Source: Streptomyces sp. SirexAA-E
Lineage (GTDB): Bacteria > Actinomycetota > Actinomycetes > Streptomycetales > Streptomycetaceae
Assembly (NCBI RefSeq): GCF_000177195.2
Contig: NC_015953.1
Coordinates: 7,350,441 to 7,414,440 of the forward strand
Length of the DNA: 64,000 nt
Direction: 5' to 3'
The translations under genes and the position numbers were made by a program. Below are positions 49,371 to 57,475 of the stretch, one piece after another (within the stretch, counting starts at the first letter, position 1; every line of letters begins with the position of its first letter). The notes under the pieces were generated by a model. That model was given only the letters and a program-made list of their open reading frames with translations. It ran no database searches and had not been told where the DNA came from.

Positions 49371-50384
49371 GTGAGTTCGAGCTATGACCCGCTGGACATC
49401 GAGCTCTACCGAGCTGAGCTGCAGAAACCCCGGTACACGGACGAGGAGCTGGCGCAGGGACTGGGGCTGGATCCGGCCGAGGTGCGACGCCGACGGGAAC
49501 ACCTGGCGGAGCTGAGGCTGTTGAGGCAGGTGGACGAGGACACCTGGGTGGCCGTCAGCCCGCACGCGGCGGCCGACGCCTTACTCGGCGACGAGGAGAA
49601 GGAACTCGAACGGCGGCGGACGGAGCTCGCGCGCCGCAGGGAGGAACTGACGGCGCTGACGGCCGAATACCTCGAAGCCCGCAGTCTGCGCTCCAGTGCC
49701 GCCCACGTCGAGACCCTGCACGGCCTGGAGACGGTACGGGCCGCCCTGACCGAGCTCGCCGCCCTGTGCACCACCTCGGTGGACTCCATGGTCCCCGGCG
49801 GGGCGCAGAGCGATTCGGCCGTCCGGGCGGCTCTCCCGCTGGACAAGGCACAGTTGGCCCGGGGCGTCGCGCTGCGGAGCCTGTTCCTCGACTCGGCGCG
49901 CTCCCATCCCGGCACCCAGCGGTATCTGAACGAGCTGCGCGAGGCCGGCGCCGAGGTCCGCACGACCGGTCTGCTGCCCACCCGTCTGGTGCTCTACGAC
50001 CGAAGAACCGCCGTCGTACCGCTGGACGCGCAGGACACCGCCCGGGGTGCCGTGGTGGTTCACGACCCTCCCCTGGTCGCCCTTCTGGTCCATCTGTTCG
50101 ACCTCTACTGGGGGCAGGCCGCCTCGGACGCCGCTCCGCGACACGAGGACCAGCTCAGCAGCACGGAGCAGGCCATTCTCCGTATGATGGCGGCGGGCCA
50201 GCTGGACGAGGCCATCTCCCGTCAGGTCGGTATGTCGGTCCGCACCACCCGGCGCATCATCAGCGGTCTGACGCGACGTCTGGGCGCGAACAGCCGTTTC
50301 CAGGCCGGGGTCAGAGCCGTCGCCCACGGGTGGATCGCACCACGGCCCGCCTCGCAGGAGACGACGTCTTCCCCGCGGGCCTGA
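49371..50384 (+). CDS. Two-HTH (TrmB-like/LuxR-type) cluster regulator with a TTA codon
   Basis: The 337-residue product has an N-terminal winged helix (YTDEELAQGLGLDPAEVRRRREHLAEL, about residues 22-48), a charged coiled coil (EKELERRRTELARRREELTAL), a middle domain, and a C-terminal LuxR-type helix-turn-helix (LSSTEQAILRMMAAGQLDEAISRQVGMSVRTTRRIISGLTRRLG, about 263-306). It is divergent from the ten-gene operon and is its likely pathway regulator. Codon 71 (49581-49583) is TTA, read in Streptomyces by the bldA tRNA, so expression probably follows development. Start GTG 49371 has a GGGGAG site. Confidence 0.87.
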   Translation: MSSSYDPLDIELYRAELQKPRYTDEELAQGLGLDPAEVRRRREHLAELRLLRQVDEDTWVAVSPHAAADALLGDEEKELERRRTELARRREELTALTAEYLEARSLRSSAAHVETLHGLETVRAALTELAALCTTSVDSMVPGGAQSDSAVRAALPLDKAQLARGVALRSLFLDSARSHPGTQRYLNELREAGAEVRTTGLLPTRLVLYDRRTAVVPLDAQDTARGAVVVHDPPLVALLVHLFDLYWGQAASDAAPRHEDQLSSTEQAILRMMAAGQLDEAISRQVGMSVRTTRRIISGLTRRLGANSRFQAGVRAVAHGWIAPRPASQETTSSPRA

Positions 50385-50416
50385 CAGCGTCCACACCTCC
50401 TGAGGCGGAACATCCC

Positions 50417-51160
50417 ATGCGCCACGACCGTGAACCCATCCAGGCATGTCTGAACGGCCGCCGCACCACGGCGGACCACTCGGCCGTGCCGCTCACGCCG
50501 CACCAGCTGGCCGCCGCCGCGCGCTCCGCCGTGGCAGCCGGAGCCGGCAGCGTACACATGCACCCCCGGGACGAAGAGGGACAAGAGAGCCTGGACGTCC
50601 TCTGGGTGGAGCGGGCGGTCCGCGCGGTGCGGCAGGCCTGCCCCGGGCTGCCGGTCGGGGTGTCGACCGGCCTGTGGATGTGCGGAGGCGATGCGGCGGC
50701 CCGCCGGGACACGGTGCTGAAGTGGGCCACGGCGCAGGACCGGCCCGACTTCGCGTCCGTCAACCTCAGTGAGGCCGGTTTCGAGGACCTGGCGGAGATC
50801 CTGACGGAGATGAACGTCGGGGTCGAGGCGGGGGTCTGGTCGGAACGCGACGCGCACACCCTGCTGGGCGGCTCCCACGGGGACTCCTGCATCCGGGTCC
50901 TGGTGGAACTGATCGACCTGCCGCCCGCGGAGGCGCTGCACCGCGCCGACCGGATCCTGGACCTGCTGCGGCGAGCCGGTTCCGCCCCGCCGGTCCTGCT
51001 GCACGGGGAGGGAGTGTCCACCTGGCCCGTCCTCGACAAAGCCCTGGCGCTGGGCCTGGAGACCCGTATCGGTCTGGAGGACACCCTCACGGATCCGGAC
51101 GGCGATCCGGTGGCGGACAACGACGCCCTGATCCGCCTCGCGCTGTCCCGTACGGCCTGA
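50417..51160 (+). CDS. BKACE-family (3-keto-5-aminohexanoate cleavage) enzyme
   Basis: The 247-residue TIM-barrel protein has the zinc-binding His-47 and His-49 in AAGAGSVHMHPRDEEG, the internal ASVNLSEAGFEDLAEIL, and the C-terminal ALGLETRIGLEDTLTDPDG with the conserved Glu-Asp. BKACE enzymes convert a beta-keto acid plus acetyl-CoA into acetoacetate and a new acyl-CoA. It is about 25 residues shorter than typical members and lacks the usual N-terminal T-K/N-P-A-I-P-Y-T motif. It lies 32 nt after the regulator gene and probably shares its transcript, hinting that it supplies an acyl-CoA starter to the cluster. Confidence 0.85.
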   Translation: MRHDREPIQACLNGRRTTADHSAVPLTPHQLAAAARSAVAAGAGSVHMHPRDEEGQESLDVLWVERAVRAVRQACPGLPVGVSTGLWMCGGDAAARRDTVLKWATAQDRPDFASVNLSEAGFEDLAEILTEMNVGVEAGVWSERDAHTLLGGSHGDSCIRVLVELIDLPPAEALHRADRILDLLRRAGSAPPVLLHGEGVSTWPVLDKALALGLETRIGLEDTLTDPDGDPVADNDALIRLALSRTA

Positions 51161-51789
51161 TGCGCAGGCGCCGGGCCGCGTCATGGGCCCGGTCCGGCCC
51201 CGGAGCACAGGAACCGGCAGTGGGCGAGTCCGCACTCCTCGTTGTCGTGGACGGCGTGCTGGTGGGACGGCGAGGCGGTCACCTGGACTTGGCGGGCAGC
51301 GCGTTCCGCGCATCCGCCCGGTGCCGATCCGCCCGCCTCCTGTGCTCCTGAGGCCTGCGGAAGGGGAACACAGAGTGCGGAAGCCGCTGCTACGCGTCGC
51401 GTTCCGGCATGTCCGGAACGCTGAGAACGCCACGATTCTGTGAAGTGATGCATAGGGCCTGGGTCACAAGCCGGGCCGGGTAGTAGTGGCCGGACGCGTG
51501 GATGCCCGCCAGCGCGGGGCCCCGACGCCGTCACGTCGCTCCTCTACGAAGCGTCTTCGCAGGTCACATGGTTGCGGGGGCGGGGAGCCGTTCCTCATGG
51601 TGGTGGACGTACCGGGGAGCCGAGCGCCGGACCGGGCCACGGGCGACCAGAGCAGGAAGCCCAGTGCCCGCCTCCAGACACCGGCCCCAATGACACGCGG
51701 CGGACGTAGTGGTCCGCACAGCACCGTGTCGCCGACACACACCCTGTAGTCGGCCTCCCCATGCCGTTCCCCCCTTGGAGAGGTACCCC
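51161..51789. other. Gene-free interval between the cluster and the SLT gene
   Basis: About 630 bases. Apart from the hairpin at 51399-51421 I see no gene, repeat or recognisable riboswitch. Short frames on both strands lack ribosome sites and known motifs. The right part must hold the leader of the SLT-domain gene. Confidence 0.45.
51399..51421 (+). terminator. Hairpin downstream of the BKACE gene
   Basis: GCGTTCCGG (51399-51407) pairs perfectly with CCGGAACGC (51413-51421) around a five-base loop. It may end the regulator-BKACE transcript. Confidence 0.5.
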
Positions 51790-52386
51790 ATGACTGCCAT
51801 CCGCCGTGCCCTGAACCTCCGCACCACCACCACCACCGCCGCGATCGCCACCACCGGTGCCGCCGCCATCGCCCTGACTCTCGTGCCCCAGGCCCACGCC
51901 GACGAGCAGGCCAAGCCCGCCCAGCCCGCCACCGCTGCTGCGGCCGTCGCCGCCCAGGCCGATCACCTCGCGGCCAAGGCCAAGTCCGCCGCCAAGACCA
52001 AGCCCTCCGGCGAGACCAAGGCCATGTCCGTGGCCGACATCCAGAAGAACGGTGTCAAGAAGTACGGCAACCAGCTCGACGGGTGGATCCGCACATCGCT
52101 GGACATCATGCACGCCAAGGGCATCCCCGGCAGCTACAAGGGCCTGCACTCCAACATCATGCGCGAGTCCTCCGGGAACCCCCGCGCCATCAACAACTGG
52201 GACGTCAACGCCCGCGCCGGGGTGCCTTCGAAGGGCCTGCTGCAGATCATCAAGCCCACCTTCGAGCGGTTCCACGTGGCCGGCACGAAGAACGACCAGT
52301 ACGACCCGGTCGCCAACATCGTCGCCTCCGCGAACTACGCCGCCCACCGCTACGGCACCATCGACCTCGTCCACTCCGCGTACTGA
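51790..52386 (+). CDS. Secreted SLT-domain transglycosylase-like protein
   Basis: The 198-residue product has a signal peptide (residues 1-38, ending AHA), an Ala/Lys-rich linker (about 40-85), and a lytic-transglycosylase domain: SNIMRESSGNPRAINNWDVNARAGVPSKGLLQIIKPTFERFH with the catalytic Glu in RESSG. The ending YDPVANIVASANYAAHRYG is characteristic. It cleaves or binds peptidoglycan outside the cell. GGAGAGG precedes ATG 51790; the frame extends upstream without a signal peptide. A very strong terminator follows, so it is monocistronic. Confidence 0.92.
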   Translation: MTAIRRALNLRTTTTTAAIATTGAAAIALTLVPQAHADEQAKPAQPATAAAAVAAQADHLAAKAKSAAKTKPSGETKAMSVADIQKNGVKKYGNQLDGWIRTSLDIMHAKGIPGSYKGLHSNIMRESSGNPRAINNWDVNARAGVPSKGLLQIIKPTFERFHVAGTKNDQYDPVANIVASANYAAHRYGTIDLVHSAY

Positions 52387-52476
52387 GGCGGCCCCACGAA
52401 CCGCCTGAGTTCCGGGGAACCACCGCGCACCCGTACACAACGGGGACGCGGGAAGGGGGACTCAGGCGCCCCCGAC

Positions 52477-52525
52477 GGCCGGTGGCCGGGAAGGACTCAC
52501 CACGAGTCCTTCCCGGCCACCGGCC
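52477..52525 (+). terminator. Very long intrinsic terminator after the SLT gene
   Basis: A perfect 22-bp stem (52477-52498 with 52504-52525) with an ACCAC loop, followed by a short CTTTCCC tail. It lies about 90 bases after the stop codon. Confidence 0.85.
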
Positions 52526-52949
52526 TTTCCCGTGTCCGCAGCCCTCCCCGCTTCACCAGCCACGCCGGGCCCGGCCCGACTGAGCAGCCCGCTGCCGGCC
52601 GACCGGCGATGTCACCGACAACGGCCGGGGCCCGAGTTCCTGGGTGAGCGCCTACGAGGCCCACGGGCCGCTGCCGACCGGACCGGCCACCGATCCGCGA
52701 CGCTCCGTGCCGCATCGAGGTGGCTGACCGCACCTCCCGGGCCGTGACGCCTTGAGGTCTTCCGGATGCTGTGCGCGACCGAGGTCATGGGCTCCACAAG
52801 GGGTCTGCACGGCATCTCCACGGCTGTCGTTCCTGTTACCAGGCTATGACATGTCGATCTTGACAACGGATGTTCGTGCGCAAGTAGGTTCGCTACACAC
52901 CGATTTTCGTCACGAGCCGGCGCCTCGCGCCGGGAGAAGGGGGAGGCCC

Positions 52950-53912
52950 GTGGGTTCGCACGCCCGTCCCAACCGTATCCACCGCACCGGAGCCCGCATC
53001 GCGACCGTCGCGCTGGTCGGCGCCGTCCTGCCGATCACCGCCGGAGGCCTCGCCGAAGCGGCGACCTCCACCGTCACGCACTCCGCGGACGACCAGAGCC
53101 AGGGTGCGCCCGCCACCGGGGACCAGGCCACGCCCGACGTCGCCATCGAGAACGCCTTCCTGCTCGACGCCCGCGACGGCAGCCAGGAGCGGCCCATGTG
53201 GGCCGGGACCAAGGCCGACGAGAGCGTCTCGATGGCCAGCACCACCAAGATCATGACTGCGCTCGTGGTGCTCCAGCACCCGGAGTGGCTGGACCGGCAG
53301 ATCACGGTGAAGCAGGAGTACCGGGACTACGTCACCGCGAACGGGGCCAGCACCGCCGACCTCCAGACAGGCGACAAGCTGACCGCCCGCCAGCTGCTGC
53401 ACGCCATGCTGATCCCCTCGGGCGGCGACGCCGCGATGGCCCTCGCCGACAGCTTCGGCAACGGGGACACGCAGGAGGCGCGGATCGCCGACTTCCAGGA
53501 CCAGATGAACACGCATGCCCAGCAGTTGGGCCTGACCGGCACGCACTTCGACTCCTTCGACGGCATCTCGCACGGCGACAACCGCAGCACCGCGCGCGAC
53601 CTCGCCAAGCTCGGCCAGCGCGCGATGCTGAAGCCGGTCTTCGCCGACATCGTGAAGCTCGAGCAGTACGAGACGGAGGCCCCGGCGGCCAACGGCCGTA
53701 CCCGGTACTACACGTGGAACACCACCAACGACCTGCTGAGCACCTACGACGGTGCTCTCGGTGTCAAGACGGGCAGCGGCTCCGAGGCCGGCTACTCGCT
53801 CGTCTTCGCCGCCGAGCGGGACAACCGCACCTTGGTCGGTGCGATCGTCGGCGCCGACCAGGAGGTCTTCGCCGACGCCGCCAAGATGCTCGACTGGGGC
53901 TTCACCCACTGA
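52950..53912 (+). CDS. D-alanyl-D-alanine carboxypeptidase (penicillin-binding protein)
   Basis: The 320-residue product has a signal peptide (about residues 1-38, RIATVALVGAVLPITAGGLAEAA) and a peptidase S11 domain with the active-site motif S97-T-T-K100 in SMASTTKIMTALVVL, the second motif as SGGDAAMALADS (Gly-Asp replaces the usual Gly-Asn), and KTG in GALGVKTGSGSEAGYS. It trims the terminal D-Ala from peptidoglycan stems. I chose GTG 52950 because it has a perfect GGGGGAGG site and gives a clean signal peptide; ATG 52851 would add 33 poorly supported residues. Confidence 0.9.
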   Translation: MGSHARPNRIHRTGARIATVALVGAVLPITAGGLAEAATSTVTHSADDQSQGAPATGDQATPDVAIENAFLLDARDGSQERPMWAGTKADESVSMASTTKIMTALVVLQHPEWLDRQITVKQEYRDYVTANGASTADLQTGDKLTARQLLHAMLIPSGGDAAMALADSFGNGDTQEARIADFQDQMNTHAQQLGLTGTHFDSFDGISHGDNRSTARDLAKLGQRAMLKPVFADIVKLEQYETEAPAANGRTRYYTWNTTNDLLSTYDGALGVKTGSGSEAGYSLVFAAERDNRTLVGAIVGADQEVFADAAKMLDWGFTH

Positions 53913-54306
53913 CCGTTGCCGGTCGGGCCGGTCCGCCGGTGCTGTGACCGGTGAGTTCCACCGCGGGCGAGGGCGGACAAGCGGTTTGACGTGTGGGGGG
54001 GGCGGCCTGTGGGCCGGGCCGGGACCACGCAGCCGCACAGGTCGTGAGCGGATCGCTCGGAACGTACGCCGACGGCCCCAGGGCGCCCGTGAGGGCGTCG
54101 GGTTCGGCGTTCACCGGGCGACACACGATGCGGCGAGGTGCTCCATGGCGTCCGCCAGCTGCTCGGCCGCCAGGTCCGCCCGCTGCCCACTTCCGCGCGT
54201 CCGCCCTCCGGCATACACGATGCGGGATGGGTCCGGTCCAGTCGCCGTGACCTGGAAACGGGCTTGTCGGTCGTAGGGCGTCCCTGTTTCCGAGAAGGAC
54301 TCGGAC
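53913..54306. other. Gene-free interval between convergent genes
   Basis: About 390 bases between the carboxypeptidase (+) and sigma factor (-) genes. A minus-strand stretch near 54090-54200 reads ADLAAEQLADAMEHLAASCVAR before a stop and may be debris of an unknown gene. Nothing else is identifiable. Confidence 0.4.
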
Positions 54307-55239
54307 TCAGCGGCGCAAGGCGGTCTCCCGTGCCAGATGAGACAGCTTCTGGGGGTTGCGTACGGCGTAGAGCCCGGTGACGAGACCGTCGTCGATGCGC
54401 ATCGTCATGACGGTGTCGATCTTGCCGTCCAGCCGGACGATCAGCGCCGGGTCGCCGTTGACCTGGGCAGGCTGCACGGACATCGCGGCGGCGATCCCGC
54501 CCAGCACGCGGGCCACCTGGCCGGCCCCCACGACGGGCGCCAGTGCGGCCCGCACGAGGCCGCCCCCGTCGGTCAGCAGGACGACGTCCGGCGCGAGGAC
54601 GTCGAGCAGGCACTGCAGGTCGCCCGTTTCGACCGCCCTTCGGAACGCCTCGACGGTGCGGCGAGTCTCGGCAGCGGAGGCGGCCTCGCGCGGTCGGCGG
54701 GCGGCGACGTGGGCCCGCGCCCGGTGGGCGATCTGGCGGACCGCGGCCGGACTCTTGTCGACGGCCCCAGCGATCTCGTCGTACCCGAGGTCGAACACCT
54801 CGCGCAGCACGAACACCGCCCGCTCGGTCGGCGCGAGCGTCTCCAGCACCAGCAGCATCGCCATCGAGACGCTGTCGGCCAACTCGACGTCCTCGGCCAC
54901 GTCGGGCGCGGTCAGCAGCGGCTCGGGCAGCCAGGGGCCGACGTAGGACTCCTTGCGCCTGCCGAGCGTGCGCAGATGGCTCAGCGCCTGCCGGGTGGTG
55001 ATCCGGACGAGATACGCACGCTGATCTCGCACCATGCCGGGATCGACGCCCACCCACCGCAACCAGGTCTCCTGCAGGACGTCCTCGGCGTCGGCGGCCG
55101 AGCCGAGCATCTCGTAGGCGACGGTGAACAGCAGGTTGCGGTGGGCGACGAACGCCTGGGTGACGCTGTCCATCCGCCCGCCAGGAGCGCTCGGCTCAAA
55201 TGTGTCCCTCGTCCAGCCGCTCGTGGTCCGATCGCTCAT
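54307..55239 (-). CDS. sigJ: ECF41-group RNA polymerase sigma factor (SigJ-like)
   Basis: The 310-residue product has sigma region 2 (FVAHRNLLFTVAYEMLGSAADAEDVLQETWLRW), region 4 (LAPTERAVFVLREVFDLGYDEIAGAVDKSPAAVRQIAHRAR), and a C-terminal SnoaL-like domain of about 130 residues. That domain has LLTDGGG and the terminal NPQKL, variants of the conserved D-G-G-G and N-P-D-K-L motifs that define ECF41. In that group the extension replaces a separate anti-sigma factor. AGGAG precedes ATG 55239. It is divergent from an AhpD-like gene, the standard ECF41 context, and both genes carry an ECF41-type promoter. Confidence 0.92.
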   Translation of the reverse strand: MSDRTTSGWTRDTFEPSAPGGRMDSVTQAFVAHRNLLFTVAYEMLGSAADAEDVLQETWLRWVGVDPGMVRDQRAYLVRITTRQALSHLRTLGRRKESYVGPWLPEPLLTAPDVAEDVELADSVSMAMLLVLETLAPTERAVFVLREVFDLGYDEIAGAVDKSPAAVRQIAHRARAHVAARRPREAASAAETRRTVEAFRRAVETGDLQCLLDVLAPDVVLLTDGGGLVRAALAPVVGAGQVARVLGGIAAAMSVQPAQVNGDPALIVRLDGKIDTVMTMRIDDGLVTGLYAVRNPQKLSHLARETALRR

Positions 55240-55280
55240 CGCCGGCTCCTACCGTTCGCTCCCGACTACGCCGTACACCA

Positions 55281-55307
55281 GACGTCGGGCTCCGCCGGAC
55301 TGTGACA
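55281..55307 (-). promoter_or_regulatory. ECF41-type promoter of sigJ
   Basis: On the minus strand TGTCACA (55307-55301), a 16-base spacer and CGTC (55284-55281) match the ECF41 promoter consensus exactly, 42 bases upstream of the sigJ start. This implies autoregulation. Confidence 0.82.
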
Positions 55308-55341
55308 TCCGCGACCGGTGACGCACACCACATCACCGCGC

Positions 55342-55368
55342 CGTCACAAGGATCGGGCGGCCGGCGTC
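55342..55368 (+). promoter_or_regulatory. ECF41-type promoter of the AhpD-like gene
   Basis: CGTCACA (55342-55348), a 16-base spacer and CGTC (55365-55368) match the ECF41 consensus TGTCACA-N16-CGTC with one mismatch, 51 bases upstream of the start codon. Confidence 0.8.
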
Positions 55369-55419
55369 TTGTGTTCGTCCCGTACAGCACCACGCAACAC
55401 CACGAGTGAGGACGACGCC

Positions 55420-55899
55420 ATGGAACCCCGTTTCAACCTGTTCGACAGCCCGACCGCCGCGAAGGTCGCCAAGCGGTTCTACAACGCCTCGTTGGCCCTG
55501 GAAGGCTCGACGCTGCCGAAAGCCCTGCGGGAACTGGTGGAGTTGCGGGTCGGCCAGATCAACGGCTGCGGTTTCTGCGTCGACGTCCATACCAAGGAGG
55601 CCGCGGCCGCCGGTGAAACCGCGCTCCGCCTCAACCTGGTCGCTGCCTGGCGACACAGCACCGTGTTCACCCAGGCGGAGCGGGCAGCGCTGGCGCTCGC
55701 CGAGGAAGGCACCCGGCTCGGCGACCACGGCGTGTCCGACGAGACCTGGACCCAGGTGCGGGAGCACTACGACGACGACCAGGTCGGTGCACTGGTCTGC
55801 CTGGTCTCCCTGATCAACGCTGCCACCCGGATGAACGTGATCGTGCACAACCCGGGGGGCTCGTACGAGCCCGGCATGTTCGCCAGTACGTCGAGCTGA
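55420..55899 (+). CDS. AhpD/carboxymuconolactone decarboxylase-family protein
   Basis: The 159-residue product is an AhpD-like alkylhydroperoxidase: the redox motif C50-G-F-C53 followed by His-57 is in INGCGFCVDVHTKEAAAAG, and the helical bundle continues with WRHSTVFTQAERAALALAEEGTRL. Such proteins reduce peroxides through the C-x-x-C pair, or act in related oxidative-stress roles. GAGGA precedes ATG 55420. It is divergent from the ECF41 sigma gene and has an ECF41-type promoter, so it is almost certainly that sigma factor's target. Confidence 0.92.
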   Translation: MEPRFNLFDSPTAAKVAKRFYNASLALEGSTLPKALRELVELRVGQINGCGFCVDVHTKEAAAAGETALRLNLVAAWRHSTVFTQAERAALALAEEGTRLGDHGVSDETWTQVREHYDDDQVGALVCLVSLINAATRMNVIVHNPGGSYEPGMFASTSS

Positions 55900-56152
55900 C
55901 CGACAGGCGCAACGCGGCATGGCCCGGGATCGCTCGATCCGGGCCGGGCCGCACGTGACAGACGCCCGTTCGCCCCAGCCTCCACACCCCCAGCCACGCC
56001 CACTTCCGTTCCCGCGCCCGCTCCGGTGACGGACGCACTCCGGTTCGCCGCCCCCCGACACTCAGGCATCGACACGAACACGCTGCTCCCGCAGATCGCC
56101 CACCATCGCCTGGGACGGACTGAACCCGACAACCCGGAACAACCTCCCCACA

Positions 56153-56192
56153 GCGAACGGCTCCGGCCTTCGAAAAGGTCGGAGCCGTTCGC
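56153..56192 (-). terminator. Terminator downstream of the YeaQ-type gene
   Basis: An 18-bp stem (56153-56170 with 56175-56192, one G-U pair) with a CGAA tetraloop lies 30 bases after the minus-strand stop at 56222. Confidence 0.85.
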
Positions 56193-56221
56193 GCGCCGCG
56201 TCTCCCGGGAGGGAGAGCTGC

Positions 56222-56491
56222 TCAGGTGTGTCGTCGGTTGCCGGTGACGAGGCGGTAGAGGGCCAGGAGGATGACGGAGCCGACGATGGCCGCGATCCAG
56301 GTGGAGAGGTGGAAGAAGCCGTTGATGGAGTCGACGCCGAAGATGACCTTGCCGAGCCATCCGCCCAGAAGGCCGCCCACGATACCGATCAGGATCGTGA
56401 TGATGACGCCGCCCGGATCCTTGCCGGGCATGATGGCCTTGGCGATGAAACCGGCGATGAGGCCGATAAGAATCCACGCGATGATGCCCAT
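56222..56491 (-). CDS. GlsB/YeaQ/YmgE-family stress membrane protein
   Basis: The 89-residue product has three membrane helices with the family pattern MGIIAWILIGLIAGFIAKAIMPGKDPGG, TILIGIVGGLLGGWLGKVIFG and WIAAIVGSVILLALYRLV. It belongs to the transglycosylase-associated (YeaQ/YmgE) family of small membrane proteins linked to general stress. AGGAG precedes ATG 56491; the upstream extension of the frame lacks homology. It is a single-gene unit with its own terminator. Confidence 0.93.
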   Translation of the reverse strand: MGIIAWILIGLIAGFIAKAIMPGKDPGGVIITILIGIVGGLLGGWLGKVIFGVDSINGFFHLSTWIAAIVGSVILLALYRLVTGNRRHT

Positions 56492-56813
56492 GATGCGTCT
56501 CCTGCCTGCTGGTATAAAGTCTGCGTTAACACGGCGTATGCGCGGTCCGGCAGCTTTCAAACCTCTCGCCCGGGTGGCGTCGGGCTCGGCACAACGGTCC
56601 GGCGGCCTGAGCCGACCGTGCTCCGGCGGTGTCAGCTGGAGCGGACCGCGCCTGGTCGGCCGGAGCTCTTCCCCCGAAGGAAAGTCTCAACCGGCTGGCG
56701 ACGGTCAACCAGACGAGTTGTTCCTTGATGCCGCCGGAGCGAAAGGGCTGATCCGCTCCGCCTCAGCCTTGGCCACCAGCAGCTGGAACGGCGTGCCGTC
56801 GGACCAGATCTGC

Positions 56814-57371
56814 TCAGGTCGTGTCACCAAGCAGCGTTCGGACGGCCTGCCGGAAGGCGGCGGTGTCGATGTCCTGGCCGATGGCCAGGCGCTGTGAATA
56901 GCCCGTGAGCATGGCAAGGAGCGAGCCGGCCACGCCGAAAGGGTCCGGCGAGTCGGGCAGGCCGCGGGCACAGCGATCCTGGCGGATGAGCCCGGCGACC
57001 TTCTCCTGGTCTTTGGCCAGTTGCGCCCGGACCTGGACAGCGAGGTCGGGCGAGACGGCGGCCTCGGCCCAGACCTGCGCCATCAGCCGGGCGTGGCCGG
57101 CGTGGCGGGCGCGGAGCCGGTCGAGCATTTCGGCCGCGTCACGGATGCTGGCGAGGTCGATGAGGTTGTCCACAGCATCCTCGCAGACGGCCGCCACCAG
57201 GTCGTTCTTGCTCGGGAAGTAGCTGTAGACCGCTCCGGTGGACAGTCCGCTGGCAGCGACGATCTCACCGGTGGAGGTCTGGGCGAAGCCCTTGTCCGTG
57301 AACACCTCGCGGGCGGCGGCCAGGATCTGTCGGCGCCGGGCGGCGCGGTGTTCCTGGGTGACCTTGGGCAT
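56814..57371 (-). CDS. TetR-family transcriptional regulator
   Basis: The 185-residue product has the TetR helix-turn-helix RRRQILAAAREVFTDKGFAQTSTGEIVAASGLSTGAVYSYFPSKNDL (residues 12-57) and a helical ligand domain. It is divergent from an SDR gene 104 bases away, the classic arrangement for a repressor of its neighbour. A perfect TATAAT lies only 23 bases upstream of the ATG, so the leader is very short (about 15-18 bases), with a near-palindrome between them that the repressor may bind to control itself. Confidence 0.92.
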   Translation of the reverse strand: MPKVTQEHRAARRRQILAAAREVFTDKGFAQTSTGEIVAASGLSTGAVYSYFPSKNDLVAAVCEDAVDNLIDLASIRDAAEMLDRLRARHAGHARLMAQVWAEAAVSPDLAVQVRAQLAKDQEKVAGLIRQDRCARGLPDSPDPFGVAGSLLAMLTGYSQRLAIGQDIDTAAFRQAVRTLLGDTT

Positions 57372-57400
57372 AAAAAGAGCGACCTCTCGTTTTTATTATA
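57372..57400 (-). promoter_or_regulatory. TetR promoter -10 box and operator-like repeat
   Basis: On the minus strand TATAAT (57400-57395) is a consensus -10 box. Between it and the start codon lies a near-palindrome, AAAAACGAG...CTCTTTTT (57394-57372). This AT-rich patch stands out in the GC-rich background. No clear -35 is visible. Confidence 0.6.
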
Positions 57401-57475
57401 GGGTGAGGCTCATCCTAGCCCGGCCGCCGCCGACTCTCGGAAGGCGGCGCCGTCTCGACGAGGGAGTTGTGTCTC

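Noticed and set aside
51400..51789. c-di-AMP (ydaO-type) riboswitch before the SLT-domain gene
   Set aside because: Such switches often precede Streptomyces cell-wall hydrolases, but the conserved core sequences are not visible here.
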